Counted from the first letter of the stretch, positions 25,840-34,798 are shown. The stretch is DNA of 64,000 bases from Streptomyces camelliae (GCF_027625935.1 NZ_CP115300.1:62001-126000); one strand, 5' to 3'. Notes: generated from the sequence alone by a model not told the origin. Program-made: numbers and translations.

Positions 25840-25861
25840 CAAGCGCGAGGCCGGGGCCACT

Positions 25862-26137
25862 CCGGGTTCGCGGAGATCCATCTGATGACGCTGGCGGAGT
25901 GCGGAACCCCTGCGCTGCACCGCTTCGCGACCACGCTGCTGGACACGGCTGCTTCCCCACCTAGAAGCCGGCGATCTGGTGCGCGCGCAAGCGGGGATCG
26001 AATCGACGTACCTGGCCTTGAAGTTCACCCAGCACGGCGCGGGCCGGGTCGTGCGCTCACACAGCCCGCGCGGCGTGGAGCAGGAGATCGGCGCCTACCT
26101 GACGGCATACCAACTGCTGCGGGTTCTCCAGGGCTAG
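25862..26137 (+). pseudogene. IS4-family transposase middle/C-terminal remnant
   Basis: One frame reads HSGFAEIHLMTLAECGTPALHRFATTLLD, like the central AEVHLVALAECGTHA motif of streptomycete IS4 transposases. After a frame change, HLEAGDLVRAQAGIESTYLALKFTQHGAGRVVRSHSPRGVEQEIGAYLTAYQLLRVLQG matches their C-terminal end, including the YREK-region equivalent. The part between is deleted. Its TAG stop (26135-26137) lies in the CTAG target of the IS481 insertion that follows. Confidence 0.7.
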
Positions 26138-27215
26138 TTGTTCTGTCCGGGGAGGTTGTGGACGGGTGAGCCAGGTCTCGGCTGAGGGATCTTGAACGGG
26201 TGAGGGCCTTCCGGGTTCGGTGTGGATTGCGACATCTGCACCGAGCACCGAGAAGGCCCTCTTGCCTCACCGTAATGCACCCCTGACCGAGACCGGTCGC
26301 CTGCGTCCGGCCCGCTGCGTCGTCGAGGACGGCTGGACCCTGCGCCGGGCTGCCGAACGTTTCCAGGTCTCCCCGACCACCGCCCAACGCTGGGCCGACC
26401 GCTACCGGGCGTTCGGCGAGGCAGGCATGGCCGACCGTTCCAGCCGCCCGCGCACCAGCCCCCGCCAGACCCCGACCCGTACCGAACGGCGCATCATCAA
26501 GGTCCGCCTCCTGCGCCGCTGGGGGCCGGCCCGCATCGCGCACCTGCTCCGACTGGTGCCCTCGACGGTGCACCGCGTGCTGACCCGCTACCGACTGGCC
26601 CGCCTGACGCATCTGGACCGGGCAACGGGCCGTGTCATACGCCGCTACGAGCGCCAACGGCCCGGCGAACTGGTGCACGTGGACATCAAGAAGCTCGGCA
26701 ACATCCCCGACGGCGGCGGACACAAGGTGCTGGGCCGGCAGGCCGGCCGCAAAACCCGTTCCGCAAGCGGCTACAGCTACCTCCACACCGCCGTCGACGA
26801 CCACTCCCGCCTCGCCTACAGCGAGATCCACACCGACGAGAAGAAGGAGACCGCCACCGCGTTCTGGACCCGCGCCCAAACGTTCTTCGCCCAGGCCGGG
26901 GTCACCGTCGAACGGGTCCTGACCGACAACGGAGCGTGCTACCGCTCCCGGGACTGGCGCGACGTGCTGGCAGCGGCCGGGATCGCCCACAAGCGAACCC
27001 GGCCCTACCGGCCCCAGACGAACGGCAAGGTGGAACGCTTCAACCGCACCCTGCTCGAGGAGTGGGCCTACGCCCGCCCCTACCACTCGGAGACCGAACG
27101 ACGCGAGGCGTTCCCCGGCTGGCTGCACACCTACAATCACCACCGCGGCCACACCGCGCTGAAAGGGCAACCACCCGCCAGCCGCGTCCCCAACCTCACG
27201 GGTCAGTACAGCTAG
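26134..27215 (+). mobile_element. Complete IS481-family insertion sequence with CTAG target duplication
   Basis: Terminal inverted repeats start with TGTTCTGTCCGGGGAGGTTG at 26139 and, read inward from the right end at 27210, TGTACTGACCCGTGAGGTTG; they match at about 80 per cent over some 25 bp. CTAG flanks both ends (26134-26137 and 27212-27215). IS481 elements are known to insert at and duplicate CTAG. The element is about 1.07 kb with one transposase gene and looks intact. It is nested in the stop codon of the IS4 remnant. Confidence 0.85.
26262..27215 (+). CDS. IS481-family transposase
   Basis: The 317-residue transposase starts at TTG 26262 (LPHRNAPLTETGRLRPARCVVEDGW). It has the helix-turn-helix RRAAERFQVSPTTAQRWADRYRAFG, a second HTH-like IAHLLRLVPSTVHRVLTRYRL and a complete rve-type DDE core: VHVDIKKLG (D), VLTDNGACYRS (D) and the E in PYRPQTNGKVERFNRTLLEEWAYARPY. 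It ends GQYS, and the TAG stop is provided by the duplicated CTAG target at 27212-27215, so translation depends on the insertion site. The reading frame is intact and the element may be active. Confidence 0.93.
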   Translation: MPHRNAPLTETGRLRPARCVVEDGWTLRRAAERFQVSPTTAQRWADRYRAFGEAGMADRSSRPRTSPRQTPTRTERRIIKVRLLRRWGPARIAHLLRLVPSTVHRVLTRYRLARLTHLDRATGRVIRRYERQRPGELVHVDIKKLGNIPDGGGHKVLGRQAGRKTRSASGYSYLHTAVDDHSRLAYSEIHTDEKKETATAFWTRAQTFFAQAGVTVERVLTDNGACYRSRDWRDVLAAAGIAHKRTRPYRPQTNGKVERFNRTLLEEWAYARPYHSETERREAFPGWLHTYNHHRGHTALKGQPPASRVPNLTGQYS

Positions 27216-27811
27216 GCCGTGGCCGAGCGTGACGTCAAACACCGGCGTGTGTCCTTCATCGAGGTCCATTCTCGCGGTCGCCCACTCGATCATCCAGCGC
27301 ACCGGAGTCGACACCGACCGCGCAGCGCGGGAAGCACATCCGCGACTCACCCGCCCTCGCGGACGCCGACCTGCTGCTGCACCTGACTGAGTGGCCGCAG
27401 TTCCCCCCACGTCGACCCGCACCAGCTTGCCTCCCGCGCAGCGAGCCCGAAGGGCATCGACGGCCACGCCACCCTCAGCACCGAGACCTGGCGCGCGGCC
27501 GGGTGGACTGTCCGATCGCTGAGCCGTGCCTGACGCACGACGCACCATCCGCGCAACCTCGCTGTCCTTCCGGCGGAAGGCCGAAGACAGGTGTTACGCA
27601 GAGCGACCACCCATGGCAGCCCGCTCGGACGTTCTGCTCATGATCCGCACCCACCAGCAGTGCTCACCGCGTACGGAAAACACCATCCTCGCAGCAACCA
27701 GTGCTCACGAAGGTGCGGTCCCTAGATGTCGGTAAGCCACGTGAGCAGCTGCCCGACACCCGGTTGTGGGTCATGGCTCGGCTCGCCGCACAGTCCGCCG
27801 AAGACCTCGAT
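27216..27811. other. Decayed stretch between IS481 and PIG-L fragment
   Basis: No gene is supported. Directly after the IS481 the plus strand resumes coding-like fragments (AVAERDVKHRRVSFIEVH; in another frame ILAVAHSIIQRTGVDTDRAA) that could be the tail of the older IS4 element. Beyond about 27530 nothing is recognisable. Confidence 0.35.
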
Positions 27812-28342
27812 CTACAGCAGTGGGCGGCGGGCCAGGAGGCCACTCGGGCAGCGTGACCGGGCCGGGGATGTGGGGCGCGAACTGTAGGCGGTGCGCAGCG
27901 CATCCGCGTCGAACCTGAACGGGATCCTCAGCAGGCGGACCGGCTTCACCAGGCGAACCACGACATCACGCGGCATGGTCGCCTCCAGTACCCGATGCAC
28001 CCCGGCCAGCTCGGCGGCACGCTTGCCGACTTCGTGCACCCTGACGTGGTCACGATGGCCGTATCCGCCATTGGCGTCGTAGCTGATAAGCAAGTCCGCG
28101 TCTTCCTCGCGCAAGACGGCGGCCAGCCGCTCGGCCGCCTCCTCCGTATCTGCCCGCACGAAGCGTGCCCGATCCGGCGGATCCGGATAGAGCACGGCAC
28201 CATGGCCGTTGCTCGCATACCCCAGGTGCACGACGCGTGTCACACCCAGCACGGCCGCGCTCGCCCGCAGTTCACTCAGGCGTGGCGCTCCGCCCTCCGG
28301 CACGGCATCCATGAGGCCATCCGTGGCGACCACGATCACCAC
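27812..28342 (-). pseudogene. PIG-L family deacetylase fragment lacking the N-terminal metal motif
   Basis: The frame reads VVIVVATDGLMDAVPEGGAPRLSELRASAAVLGVTRVVHLGYASNGHG and YDANGGYGHRDHVRVHEVGKRAAELAGV. These are the second half of the PIG-L/LmbE fold, including the GGYGHxDH metal/catalytic motif. The N-terminal AHPDDE motif that should precede VVIVVATDG is absent: upstream DNA belongs to a different remnant. PIG-L proteins are ~230-270 residues, whereas only 176 remain, and the C-terminal 25 residues look like an out-of-frame extension. It is probably inactive. Confidence 0.65.
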
Positions 28343-28742
28343 GCGGCAGGCCCCGCAGACGCAGCTCCCGGTCGGCGTGGACCGCGGGCGCCATGCGCCG
28401 CCACGCCTCCTCGTCCGTGACCTCCCCGCGTCGGCGGGCGTGCTTCAGCCACACAGCGAGTGTGCCTTGCCGTAACGGGAGGTCTCGTAGTCGTGCAGCC
28501 GGTAGCAGACCTCCACCTCGCAACTCCCGGGGCTCTCACGCGGGATGACTGCGGGGTGGCCCAGGAAGTCCTCCATCAACAGCTTCAGGCACTCCACCCG
28601 CTGGCGGTGGTGCGGTCACCCGCAGGTCCCAGTCCCACCGCACGATCCGCAGAAACTCAGGATCCAGGGCCTGGATGATCTGCCGGGTCCGCGGGTCCTC
28701 GTCCAGCACTGGTGCGGCGGTGACCGTCGCCGGCGCCGTCAT
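28343..28742 (-). pseudogene. Frameshifted remnant of integrase-associated gene
   Basis: ATG 28742 starts MTAPATVTAAPVLDEDPRTRQIIQALDPEFLRIVRWDWDLRVTAPPP and overlaps the upstream integrase stop by 4 bp. The sequence then shifts frame (HRQRVECLKLLMEDFLGHPAVIPRESPGSCEVEVCYRLHDYETSRYGKAHS) and again (LKHARRRGEVTDEEAWRRMAP). The overlap suggests it was cotranscribed with the integrase as part of a multi-gene recombinase cassette. I do not recognise the family. Confidence 0.4.
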
Positions 28743-29215
28743 CGCACGCCTCGCCCGGACAGCTCCCGCGGCGAAGCAACCCGCTCGACGGCCTCACGCA
28801 CCCGGCTGCGGTCCGGGATCACATAGGGCGCGACCGATCCGGGATGCTCCTGGCCCAGCAGCATCCGCACCTCGTCCCAACTGCCGTCGGCGTCAGCGAC
28901 ATTGCTGCCGAACGCACGCCGGGCCATGTGCGGCCCGACCTTCCGCTCCAGCTTCGCCCTCTCCGACAGGCGGTCGAACAGCTCTCCCATCGCCGCCGGG
29001 GACATCGGCGCGCCCAGCGGGGCGCCGAACAAGTTCACCAGTAGGAAGTCACTGCCCCCTGCTCCGAGCCTCTCCAGACGCTCATCGACATACTGATCGA
29101 ACGCCTGCACCACGAGGACGTCCAGCGGTTGCACCCACTCCCGTTTCGACTTCGACCACGCCCGGTGGGCGTTCGGCCGACGCCGCACGTGCACGGGCGC
29201 ACCCTCGTGCGGTTT
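28739..29215 (-). pseudogene. Tyrosine recombinase/integrase, C-terminal catalytic part only
   Basis: The frame (VHVRRRPNAHRAWSKSKREWVQPLDVLVVQAFDQYVDERLERL...) contains the C-terminal half of a phage-integrase domain: DFLLVNLFGAPLGAPMSP, the box-II equivalent GPHMARRAFGSNVADADG (HxxR) and LLGQEHPGSVAPYVIPDRSR with the catalytic Tyr. The N-terminal SAM-like domain and first catalytic Arg are missing, because an IS3 fragment joins at about 29215. Related N-terminal integrase sequence sits in the chimera at 9082-9735. Confidence 0.65.
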
Positions 29216-29526
29216 CGGGGGTCGAACTCCCCCGCGAAGAAAATCGTCGCGGACTTCAGCACCTCGTTGACCTCGCGAAGGCGCTTGTTCTCCGCCCGCA
29301 GCCTGCGCAGCTCCTCGCGCTCGTCCGTGCTCACACCCGAGACCTGGCCTGCGTCGATTTCGTGCTGCATCACCCAGCGCCGCACGGACTCCCGGGAGAC
29401 ACCGAGCGATGCGGCGACCTGGACGTGCAGTGCGCGCTCCGAGGAGTACTCCGAGCGGTGCTCTGTCACCAGCCGCACGGCCTGGCTACGAAGGGCTGTG
29501 TCAATCTTCTCGGGCACGTGTCCCAT
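29216..29526 (-). pseudogene. IS3-family OrfA, truncated element
   Basis: From ATG 29526 the frame reads MGHVPEKIDTALRSQAVRLVTEHRSEYSSERALHVQVAASLGVSRESVRRWVMQHEID (HTH_Tnp_1). A leucine-zipper-like DEREELRRLRAENKRLREVNEVLKSATIFFAGEFDPRNR follows, which is essentially all of a streptomycete IS3 OrfA. OrfB, which supplies the DDE catalytic core by frameshifting, is absent; the sequence passes directly into the integrase fragment. So only the left part of the element remains. Confidence 0.75.
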
Positions 29527-30299
29527 CCTCTCTGCTGGCTCACCACTGAGCGGCAAAGAAGTCGGAACGGTTCAGTCACCACCGAATGTGAGACAGGGCC
29601 GTCAAATTGACACACCCTGCCGTCGGGCCAGTCGTTGACACGCTTTCGGATGGCGGCCGCCTCGAAGGCAACGGCGTTCACCAGGCCATGCTCGGCAATG
29701 CGCTCACCGGCTGGCCAGTCGCCGAGGTAGTGCTGTTGTTCCAGCAAGCCAGGAGTATCTCGTTGTCTGCGGACCGAGGTCTCGGGCGTGACCAGCGCGC
29801 TCACGCGGCGACCGCCGGGATGCTGTTGCTGGTGAGGAACTCGGCGATCTCATCGTGCCTCACGATTTGCCGGGCTGAGTCAGGGCGGCTGGGACGGGCG
29901 GCTGCAAGTCGGCTCTCGCAGCAGCTGAGTTCGCGCTGCAAGACACGTGCATTCTCCGGGGTCACCGCGACGTACCGGGCCCGTTTCTCGACCTTGCTGC
30001 CCGTGACACCGGGGCTGTTCCTCGGATGGCCATGAGGTCATTCGCGCTGGTTCAAGGCTCTCGTCAGCTGGCGGTTGGCCCGGTCTGGACCCGTTCGACC
30101 AGGCGGCGCACTGCCTGGACGGGCTCGTACGTGTACGGGGGCGGGTGGCCGGCTGAGCCGTCGCCCCCGGCGTCGGGTCAGTCTTTCTTGCCGGAGGCGA
30201 GTTCGCGGCTGCGGGCGCGGGCAGGAGGTCGGCCGACCACCGCGGCCTGCGCAACAGACGGCGGCGGCCATGCAGCCGACAGGGCCGCCTGGTCCCGGT
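29527..30299. other. Gene-poor stretch
   Basis: No confident gene. On the minus strand a frame ending at 29801 (from GTG 29965: VTPENARVLQRELSCCESRLAAARP...IVRHDEIAEFLTSNSIPAVAA) is coding-like, 54 residues, with no recognised family. The 29530-29560 segment probably includes the IS3 left end. Confidence 0.35.
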
Positions 30300-31598
30300 T
30301 CACCGGCGGTTCGTCAACCCCCTGAACCACTGCAGGATCTTCGGGTACGAGACCAGCGCCGACCCCGTGTGGTCGACGTTTCCGGCGTTGACGACCGGCG
30401 CGTCGACTCCGTTGGCCGCCAGAGCATGCCGGCAGGACAGCGTGTTGGCGAGGGCGACGTCAGTGTCCAGGTTGCCGTCGTAGAGGCGGACGGGGGCGTG
30501 CGGAGCCCAGTCGGTGCACACGGCGTCATCGGTGCGCAGGATGCGTGCGAGCACCCCCCTGGGGTGCTTCAGGCGCTCGATGAACCGCGGGGTGAGCAGT
30601 TCCTCCGGGGTACCCGGGAGCCCGGCCGCGATCTCCTCGTCGGGGTGGCTGCCGTCGAAGAGGCCGGGCACGGTGTTCGCGTAAGGAGCCCGGAAGGCCT
30701 CGGCGGCCGAGCTGTAGAGGGGGTGCAGCCGGTTCCAGGCGGTGATCACATAGGCGAGGTAGAAGGTCGCGGTCCGCGGTGCCAGCCGGCCGTCGAAGGC
30801 GGCGGGGATCTCGGCGCCGCTGAGGTCGTACGGTCCGCTCACGGGGGCCAGCGCCGTCAGTCGCAGGCCCGGGACGGCCTCGCGCTGCAGGGCCCGGCCC
30901 AGGCCCATCGCGGCGGCAGCACCCTGGGAGAAGCCGGTGACCATGACCTTTCCGTCCGCGATCACCCCCTTCTCGGCCTCGAAGGCGCGTGCGGCCTTCA
31001 GCATGTCGACCGAGGCCGTGGTCTCTGAACCGATGTCCATGTAGGGGTGCGGTCCGGTGCCGAGTCCCAGGCCCAGGTAATCCGGGGCGACGGCGGCGAA
31101 ACCCGCACCGGCGAACATCACCGTCACCGCACGGTCCGCACCGTCGGCGACCGACCCGGCGCCACCCCGGTAGGCGAGGGTGCCATGGGTGTACGAGACG
31201 GTACTGAGCCGTCGAGGACCATGGCCGGAAGCGGCACGCGGAAGCGTGACCAAGCCGCTGGCGACGGTCGGCCGACCGGTCGCGGTGATCGTCCGGTAGG
31301 TGATGCGGTAGACGTCGACACCGTTCTTCGCGGCGTCCGGGGCCACAAAGCCGATGTCCTTGACGTACGCGGTGGCCTGGGCGACGTCCATGCCCTCCAG
31401 TTCGACGGCGGAGACCAGCGTGCCGCGCTGCGGTCCCGCGACGCGCGCCGGCCCGGTGGCCAAGGCCGGGGCCGCGGTGCCGGCCGCGACGGACAGGCAG
31501 ACCGCGGCGACCAGGGCCGCACGAGCGCGGCTGCGGCGAGGGGACCGGAAGGGGCGGGTGGATTGGGTGGAGACGTCTCGTCGGCTGCTGAGTGGCAT
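30300..31598 (-). CDS. Secreted alpha/beta hydrolase (lipase-like)
   Basis: This 432-residue protein has a long basic n-region and signal helix (RARAALVAAVCLSVAAGTAAPALATGPAR, cleavage after about residue 45). It belongs to the secretory-lipase/DUF-type hydrolases: RITYRTITATGRPTVASGLVTLP, STVSYTHGTLAYRGG, AAVAPDYLGLGLGTGPHPYM. The nucleophile elbow is VTGFSQGAAAAMGLG (GxSxG), and the acid and His are probably in VRLYDGNLDTDVAL and NVDHTGSALVSYPKILQWF. The ATG at 31598 gives the signal peptide. It is an isolated gene between IS remnants, probably degrading esters outside the cell. Confidence 0.88.
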   Translation of the reverse strand: MPLSSRRDVSTQSTRPFRSPRRSRARAALVAAVCLSVAAGTAAPALATGPARVAGPQRGTLVSAVELEGMDVAQATAYVKDIGFVAPDAAKNGVDVYRITYRTITATGRPTVASGLVTLPRAASGHGPRRLSTVSYTHGTLAYRGGAGSVADGADRAVTVMFAGAGFAAVAPDYLGLGLGTGPHPYMDIGSETTASVDMLKAARAFEAEKGVIADGKVMVTGFSQGAAAAMGLGRALQREAVPGLRLTALAPVSGPYDLSGAEIPAAFDGRLAPRTATFYLAYVITAWNRLHPLYSSAAEAFRAPYANTVPGLFDGSHPDEEIAAGLPGTPEELLTPRFIERLKHPRGVLARILRTDDAVCTDWAPHAPVRLYDGNLDTDVALANTLSCRHALAANGVDAPVVNAGNVDHTGSALVSYPKILQWFRGLTNRR

Positions 31599-31920
31599 CG
31601 TCTGATCCGCTCTTTCGGAAAGGGCTGCTGACAGGACATCACTCTTCCGTTCCCGGCTCCTTGAGCCCATGAGGCTGCTCCCCCGACCGGGGTGGGGAGA
31701 GCCGGGTGGGGCGAACCCCCCGGGAGGCTGTTGGTCAGGACCGGCCGGCGATGGATCACCCAAGGCGTCGTCAGGGGGCGGGACGGTTGTCCCAGCGGTT
31801 GCGGCTCGGGCAAGCGCCGGGATGGGCGTGCGGAGGGCGCCGCATCAGCCCAGCTGTCCGTCGGCCGCATGGTGATGTGGTTGATGTCCACGCCCGCGCC
31901 ATGAGAACCGGGGCCTCCCC
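31599..31920. other. Intergenic region between lipase gene and IS3 remnant
   Basis: It holds the promoter side of the lipase gene and GC-rich sequence without supported genes or clear motifs. Confidence 0.3.
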
Positions 31921-32095
31921 CTGAGTGGTGGACACGCTGATACTGGATCTGCTTGATCCGGAGGAAGCGAGAACACCGCCGATGGCGATGAGGGACCACT
32001 CGGACGAGTTCAAGGCCGATGCGGTGGCCCTGTACGAGTCCACGCCCGGGGCGACCTACAAGAGCATCGCCGCTGACCGCGACCAGCACGACTGA
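31921..32095 (+). pseudogene. IS3-family element left end with truncated OrfA
   Basis: TGAGTGGTGGACACGCTGAT near 31922 resembles the left terminal repeat of streptomycete IS3 elements. The ATG at 31982 opens MAMRDHSDEFKADAVALYESTPGATYKSIAAD, the start of an HTH_Tnp_1 OrfA, which ends after 37 codons where IS5-like DNA begins. I infer that the IS5 element inserted into this IS3. Confidence 0.7.
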
Positions 32096-32844
32096 CAGAC
32101 AGCGCCCGTCATCAAGTCGACGTAACCGGGTTCAGGCCGCTCGAAGTGCAGCCTCTGGACGGGGCACCGCGGCAGCGGGGTGCTGATCGAGCCGTTGCTG
32201 CCGCCTTGGCCTGAGCGGTCTCCGGGGCCGAAGCCGGTGGCGGCCTGGATCGCTGGCAGCAGGCAGGCGTCTTCGACAGGTTGCACCGCATCTTGCTCTC
32301 GGAGCTGAATGCGGCCGGCGAACTCGACTGGACCCGCGTGTGCGTGGACGGCTCCCACGTCCGCGCCAAAAAAAAGGGGAGCCGCGACCGGTCCGTCGCC
32401 GGTCGACCGGCGGAAGGCTGGCAGCAAACACCATCTGATCTGTGACGGGAAGTGCACTCCGCTCCACGTCATCACGACTGCGGCGAACGTAAACGACATC
32501 ACGCAGACTCTCGCCTTCGTCGACGGCATCCCGCCGGTGGCCGGGCGTCCGGGCCGGCGCCGTCGACGCCCGAGTCGATCCTGGGCGACAAGGCGTACGA
32601 CTCCCGGGTAGTCCGCCGTGAACTGCGCACACGCCGGATCATGCCGGTCATCTCCCGCAAGGGCGCCCCGGACATCAAGGGCCTGGGCAAACTCCGCTTC
32701 GTCGTCGAGCAGACCCTCGCCCTCCTTCACCAGTTCAGACGCCTCGCCATCCGATGGGAACGACGCCTCGAACTCCACGACGCCTTCATCTCCCTGGCAT
32801 GCGGCCTCATCTGCTGGCGACGCCTCAAGAAGGCCCGCCCATGA
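32096..32844 (+). pseudogene. IS5-family (IS427-like) transposase, frameshifted
   Basis: Successive frames read LHRILLSELNAAGELDWTRVCVDGSHVRAKKKG, then ATGPSPVDRRKAGSKHHLICDGKCTPLHVITTAANVNDITQTLAFVDGIPP, then ESILGDKAYDSRVVRRELRTRRIMPVISRKGAP...VVEQTLALLHQFRRLAIRWERRLELHDAFISLACGLICWRRL. Together they are a near-complete IS5 DDE transposase. The first shift is at an A8 run (about 32369-32376), the second near 32555. The 3' end (LICWRRLKKARP) leads to TTACGAGCTC, also seen after the partial copy at 34795. Confidence 0.8.
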
Positions 32845-33028
32845 CCCTTACGAGCTCCAAGAGCCCGAAGTCCGAGGCGGCTCAGGTCGGCTTCTTCCCC
32901 CGGTGGGGCAATCTCGCCGCCCGGGTCGGCTCAGCCCCCATGAGGGCTGTGTCGAGTCACTCCCTGCCGAGCCGCCGGCTGCCTCAGGGCCTCTGCACAA
33001 CCATTGGCGACGGAGCCGTTCCCGTCTG

Positions 33029-33634
33029 TCACGGCCCCGACGGTTCGGCCGGTCGATTCGGTGGAGCCTCGGCATTCTTGGCGGCGGCTGCTGCGACGGT
33101 TGCCAGGTCGTCGCCCGAGAAGCCGGCGCGGCTCAGCACCGCCAGAGATTTGCTCGTTGCCAGCGTGCACAACGCCAGCTCTGCTGCCTCCTGATCACCC
33201 GCCCCCGCTGCCAGCAACGCTTGCTCCAGCCTCGTCCGCAGACCGTCGATCATGGCGCGGACCATCGCCCGGCCCTCCGTGTCGAGGGCCGGGAACTGCG
33301 TTGCCGACACCGTGAGCAGGCAGCCGTCCGGGACCGTCGGGTCGGCGATGCGGTTCAGGGCGACCTGCAGATAGGCGGCCACGACGGTGCTCGGGCTCGG
33401 GTGGGGGCCGGACAGTGCCTGCTCGTACAGCGGGTGGTACGTCTGCGCGTACCGCTGGAGGCTTTTGCGGAAGAGGGCGCTCTTGTCGCCGAAGGTGCCG
33501 TAGAGCGAGCCGCGGCCCAGGCCCGTGCCCTCGGTCAGGCGATCGATCGAGGCCTCCGAATACCCCCAGCGCCAGAAGACGTGCATCGCGCGTCGTAGCG
33601 CTTCGTCCACATCGAATTGCTTGCGGCCTGCCAT
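33029..33634 (-). CDS. TetR family transcriptional regulator
   Basis: This 201-residue protein begins MAGRKQFDVDEALRRAMHVFWRWGYSEASIDRLTEGTGLGRGSLYGTFGDKSALFRKSLQRYAQ, a TetR HTH of the FWRWGY..TS/SI..L branch. A helical ligand domain follows (VPDGCLLTVSATQFPALDTEGRAMVRAMIDGLRTRLEQALLAA). It is divergent from the epoxide-hydrolase-like gene with 57 bp between starts, and the palindrome TTGTAC-N5-GTTCAA lies in between. The standard reading is that it represses itself and the hydrolase until a small hydrophobic ligand appears. Confidence 0.92.
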   Translation of the reverse strand: MAGRKQFDVDEALRRAMHVFWRWGYSEASIDRLTEGTGLGRGSLYGTFGDKSALFRKSLQRYAQTYHPLYEQALSGPHPSPSTVVAAYLQVALNRIADPTVPDGCLLTVSATQFPALDTEGRAMVRAMIDGLRTRLEQALLAAGAGDQEAAELALCTLATSKSLAVLSRAGFSGDDLATVAAAAAKNAEAPPNRPAEPSGP

Positions 33635-33654
33635 GGTCCCTCAGCCTACACATC

Positions 33655-33671
33655 TTGTACTGATCGTTCAA
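33655..33671. promoter_or_regulatory. TetR-type operator TTGTACTGATCGTTCAA
   Basis: The inverted repeat TTGnAC-N5-GTnCAA lies between the divergent TetR and hydrolase genes. It overlaps where the -10 regions of both would be. Confidence 0.55.
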
Positions 33672-33691
33672 AGATGGGTAGGGTCGTCGGC

Positions 33692-34591
33692 ATGACGAAC
33701 TTGAGTTCCCTGCGGCTGCCTGACGGGTTCCTCGACCTCTTCACCAGCCGGCTCGTGGAAGCGAACGGGGTGCGGCTGCACGCGGTCACCGGTGGGGACG
33801 GCCCGGCGCTGCTGCTGGTCGGCGGGTGGCCCCAGACCTGGTACGCCTGGCGCGAGGTGATGCCCGCGCTCGCCCGTGAGCACACCGTCGTTGCCGTCGA
33901 CTCGCGCGGGTCCGGGCTCTCCGACAAGCCCGACGACGGGTACGACGCCGGCACGCTGGCCGCCGATCTGGTTGCGTTGATGGCCGCGCTCGGGCACGAC
34001 CGGTTCGACGTGGTCGGCCACGACATCGGCACGTGGACCGGATACGCCCTCGCCGCCGATCACCCCGAGCGGGTGGGCCGGCTCGCCATCCTCGAAGCGA
34101 TGATCCCCGGTCTCACGCCGTCCCCGCCGTTCTTCGGCCCGGGCGAACTCAACCTGAAGCTCTGGCAGTTCGGTTTCAACCGGCTCACCGACCTCAACGA
34201 GGAACTGGTCCGGGGACGGGAGCGGCTCTTCTTCGGCTGGCAGTTCGCCACCAAGGCCGCCACACGGACCGCGATCCCCGCGTACGCCGTGGACGTCTAC
34301 GTCGACGCGATCACCGCGGATCCCCGCGCGCTGCGGGCGAGTTTCGCGTACTACCGGGCGCTGGACGAGACGATCGCGCAGAACGAGCAGCGCAGCAAGA
34401 CCCGGCTGACGCTGCCGGTGCTCGCCGTCGGCGGCGCGCTGTGGAGCGGCGCGAATGCCGCCCAGACGATGCGGCTGGCGGCCGACAACGTCACGGAGGT
34501 CGTCCTCGACGACTGCGGTCATTACCCGGCCGAGGAGCAGCCGGCGCGGTTTGCCGAAATCCTGGAGGACTTCCTCGCGGTCAACCGGTAG
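33692..34591 (+). CDS. Alpha/beta hydrolase with Asp nucleophile (epoxide hydrolase/dehalogenase-like)
   Basis: This 299-residue soluble enzyme has PALLLVGGWPQTWYAWREVMPALAREHTVVAVDSRGSGLSDKP (oxyanion WPQTW). The nucleophile elbow VVGHDIGTWTGYALA has Asp in place of Ser, the mark of epoxide hydrolases and haloalkane/haloacetate dehalogenases. A cap carries Tyr in SFAYYRALDE, and the catalytic His is in LDDCGHYPAEEQP. The start could be ATG 33692 (GGTAGGG upstream) or 33674. It is regulated by the divergent TetR gene. The pair lies between two directly repeated IS5 tails, suggesting acquisition as a cassette. Confidence 0.88.
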   Translation: MTNLSSLRLPDGFLDLFTSRLVEANGVRLHAVTGGDGPALLLVGGWPQTWYAWREVMPALAREHTVVAVDSRGSGLSDKPDDGYDAGTLAADLVALMAALGHDRFDVVGHDIGTWTGYALAADHPERVGRLAILEAMIPGLTPSPPFFGPGELNLKLWQFGFNRLTDLNEELVRGRERLFFGWQFATKAATRTAIPAYAVDVYVDAITADPRALRASFAYYRALDETIAQNEQRSKTRLTLPVLAVGGALWSGANAAQTMRLAADNVTEVVLDDCGHYPAEEQPARFAEILEDFLAVNR

Positions 34592-34608
34592 CAGGCACGT
34601 CACTCGGC

Positions 34609-34798
34609 TCAACTTCGCGAACGACAGGCGGAGCTTTACAAACTCCGCTACGTCGTCGAGCAGACCTTCGCCCTCCTCCACCAGTTCAAACGCCTCGCCG
34701 TCCGCTGGGAACGCCGAACCGAACTCCACGACGCGTTCATCTCGCTGGCCTGCAGCCTCATCTGCGGGCGACGCCTCAAGAAAAACCGCTCGTGATCC
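34609..34798 (+). pseudogene. IS5-family transposase C-terminal fragment
   Basis: The frame YKLRYVVEQTFALLHQFKRLAVRWERRTELHDAFISLACSLICGRRLKKNRS ends at 34795 and aligns with the last 50 residues of the IS5 pseudogene at 32096-32844. GTTACGAGCTC follows the stop in both. It forms a direct repeat flanking the TetR/hydrolase pair. Confidence 0.8.
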
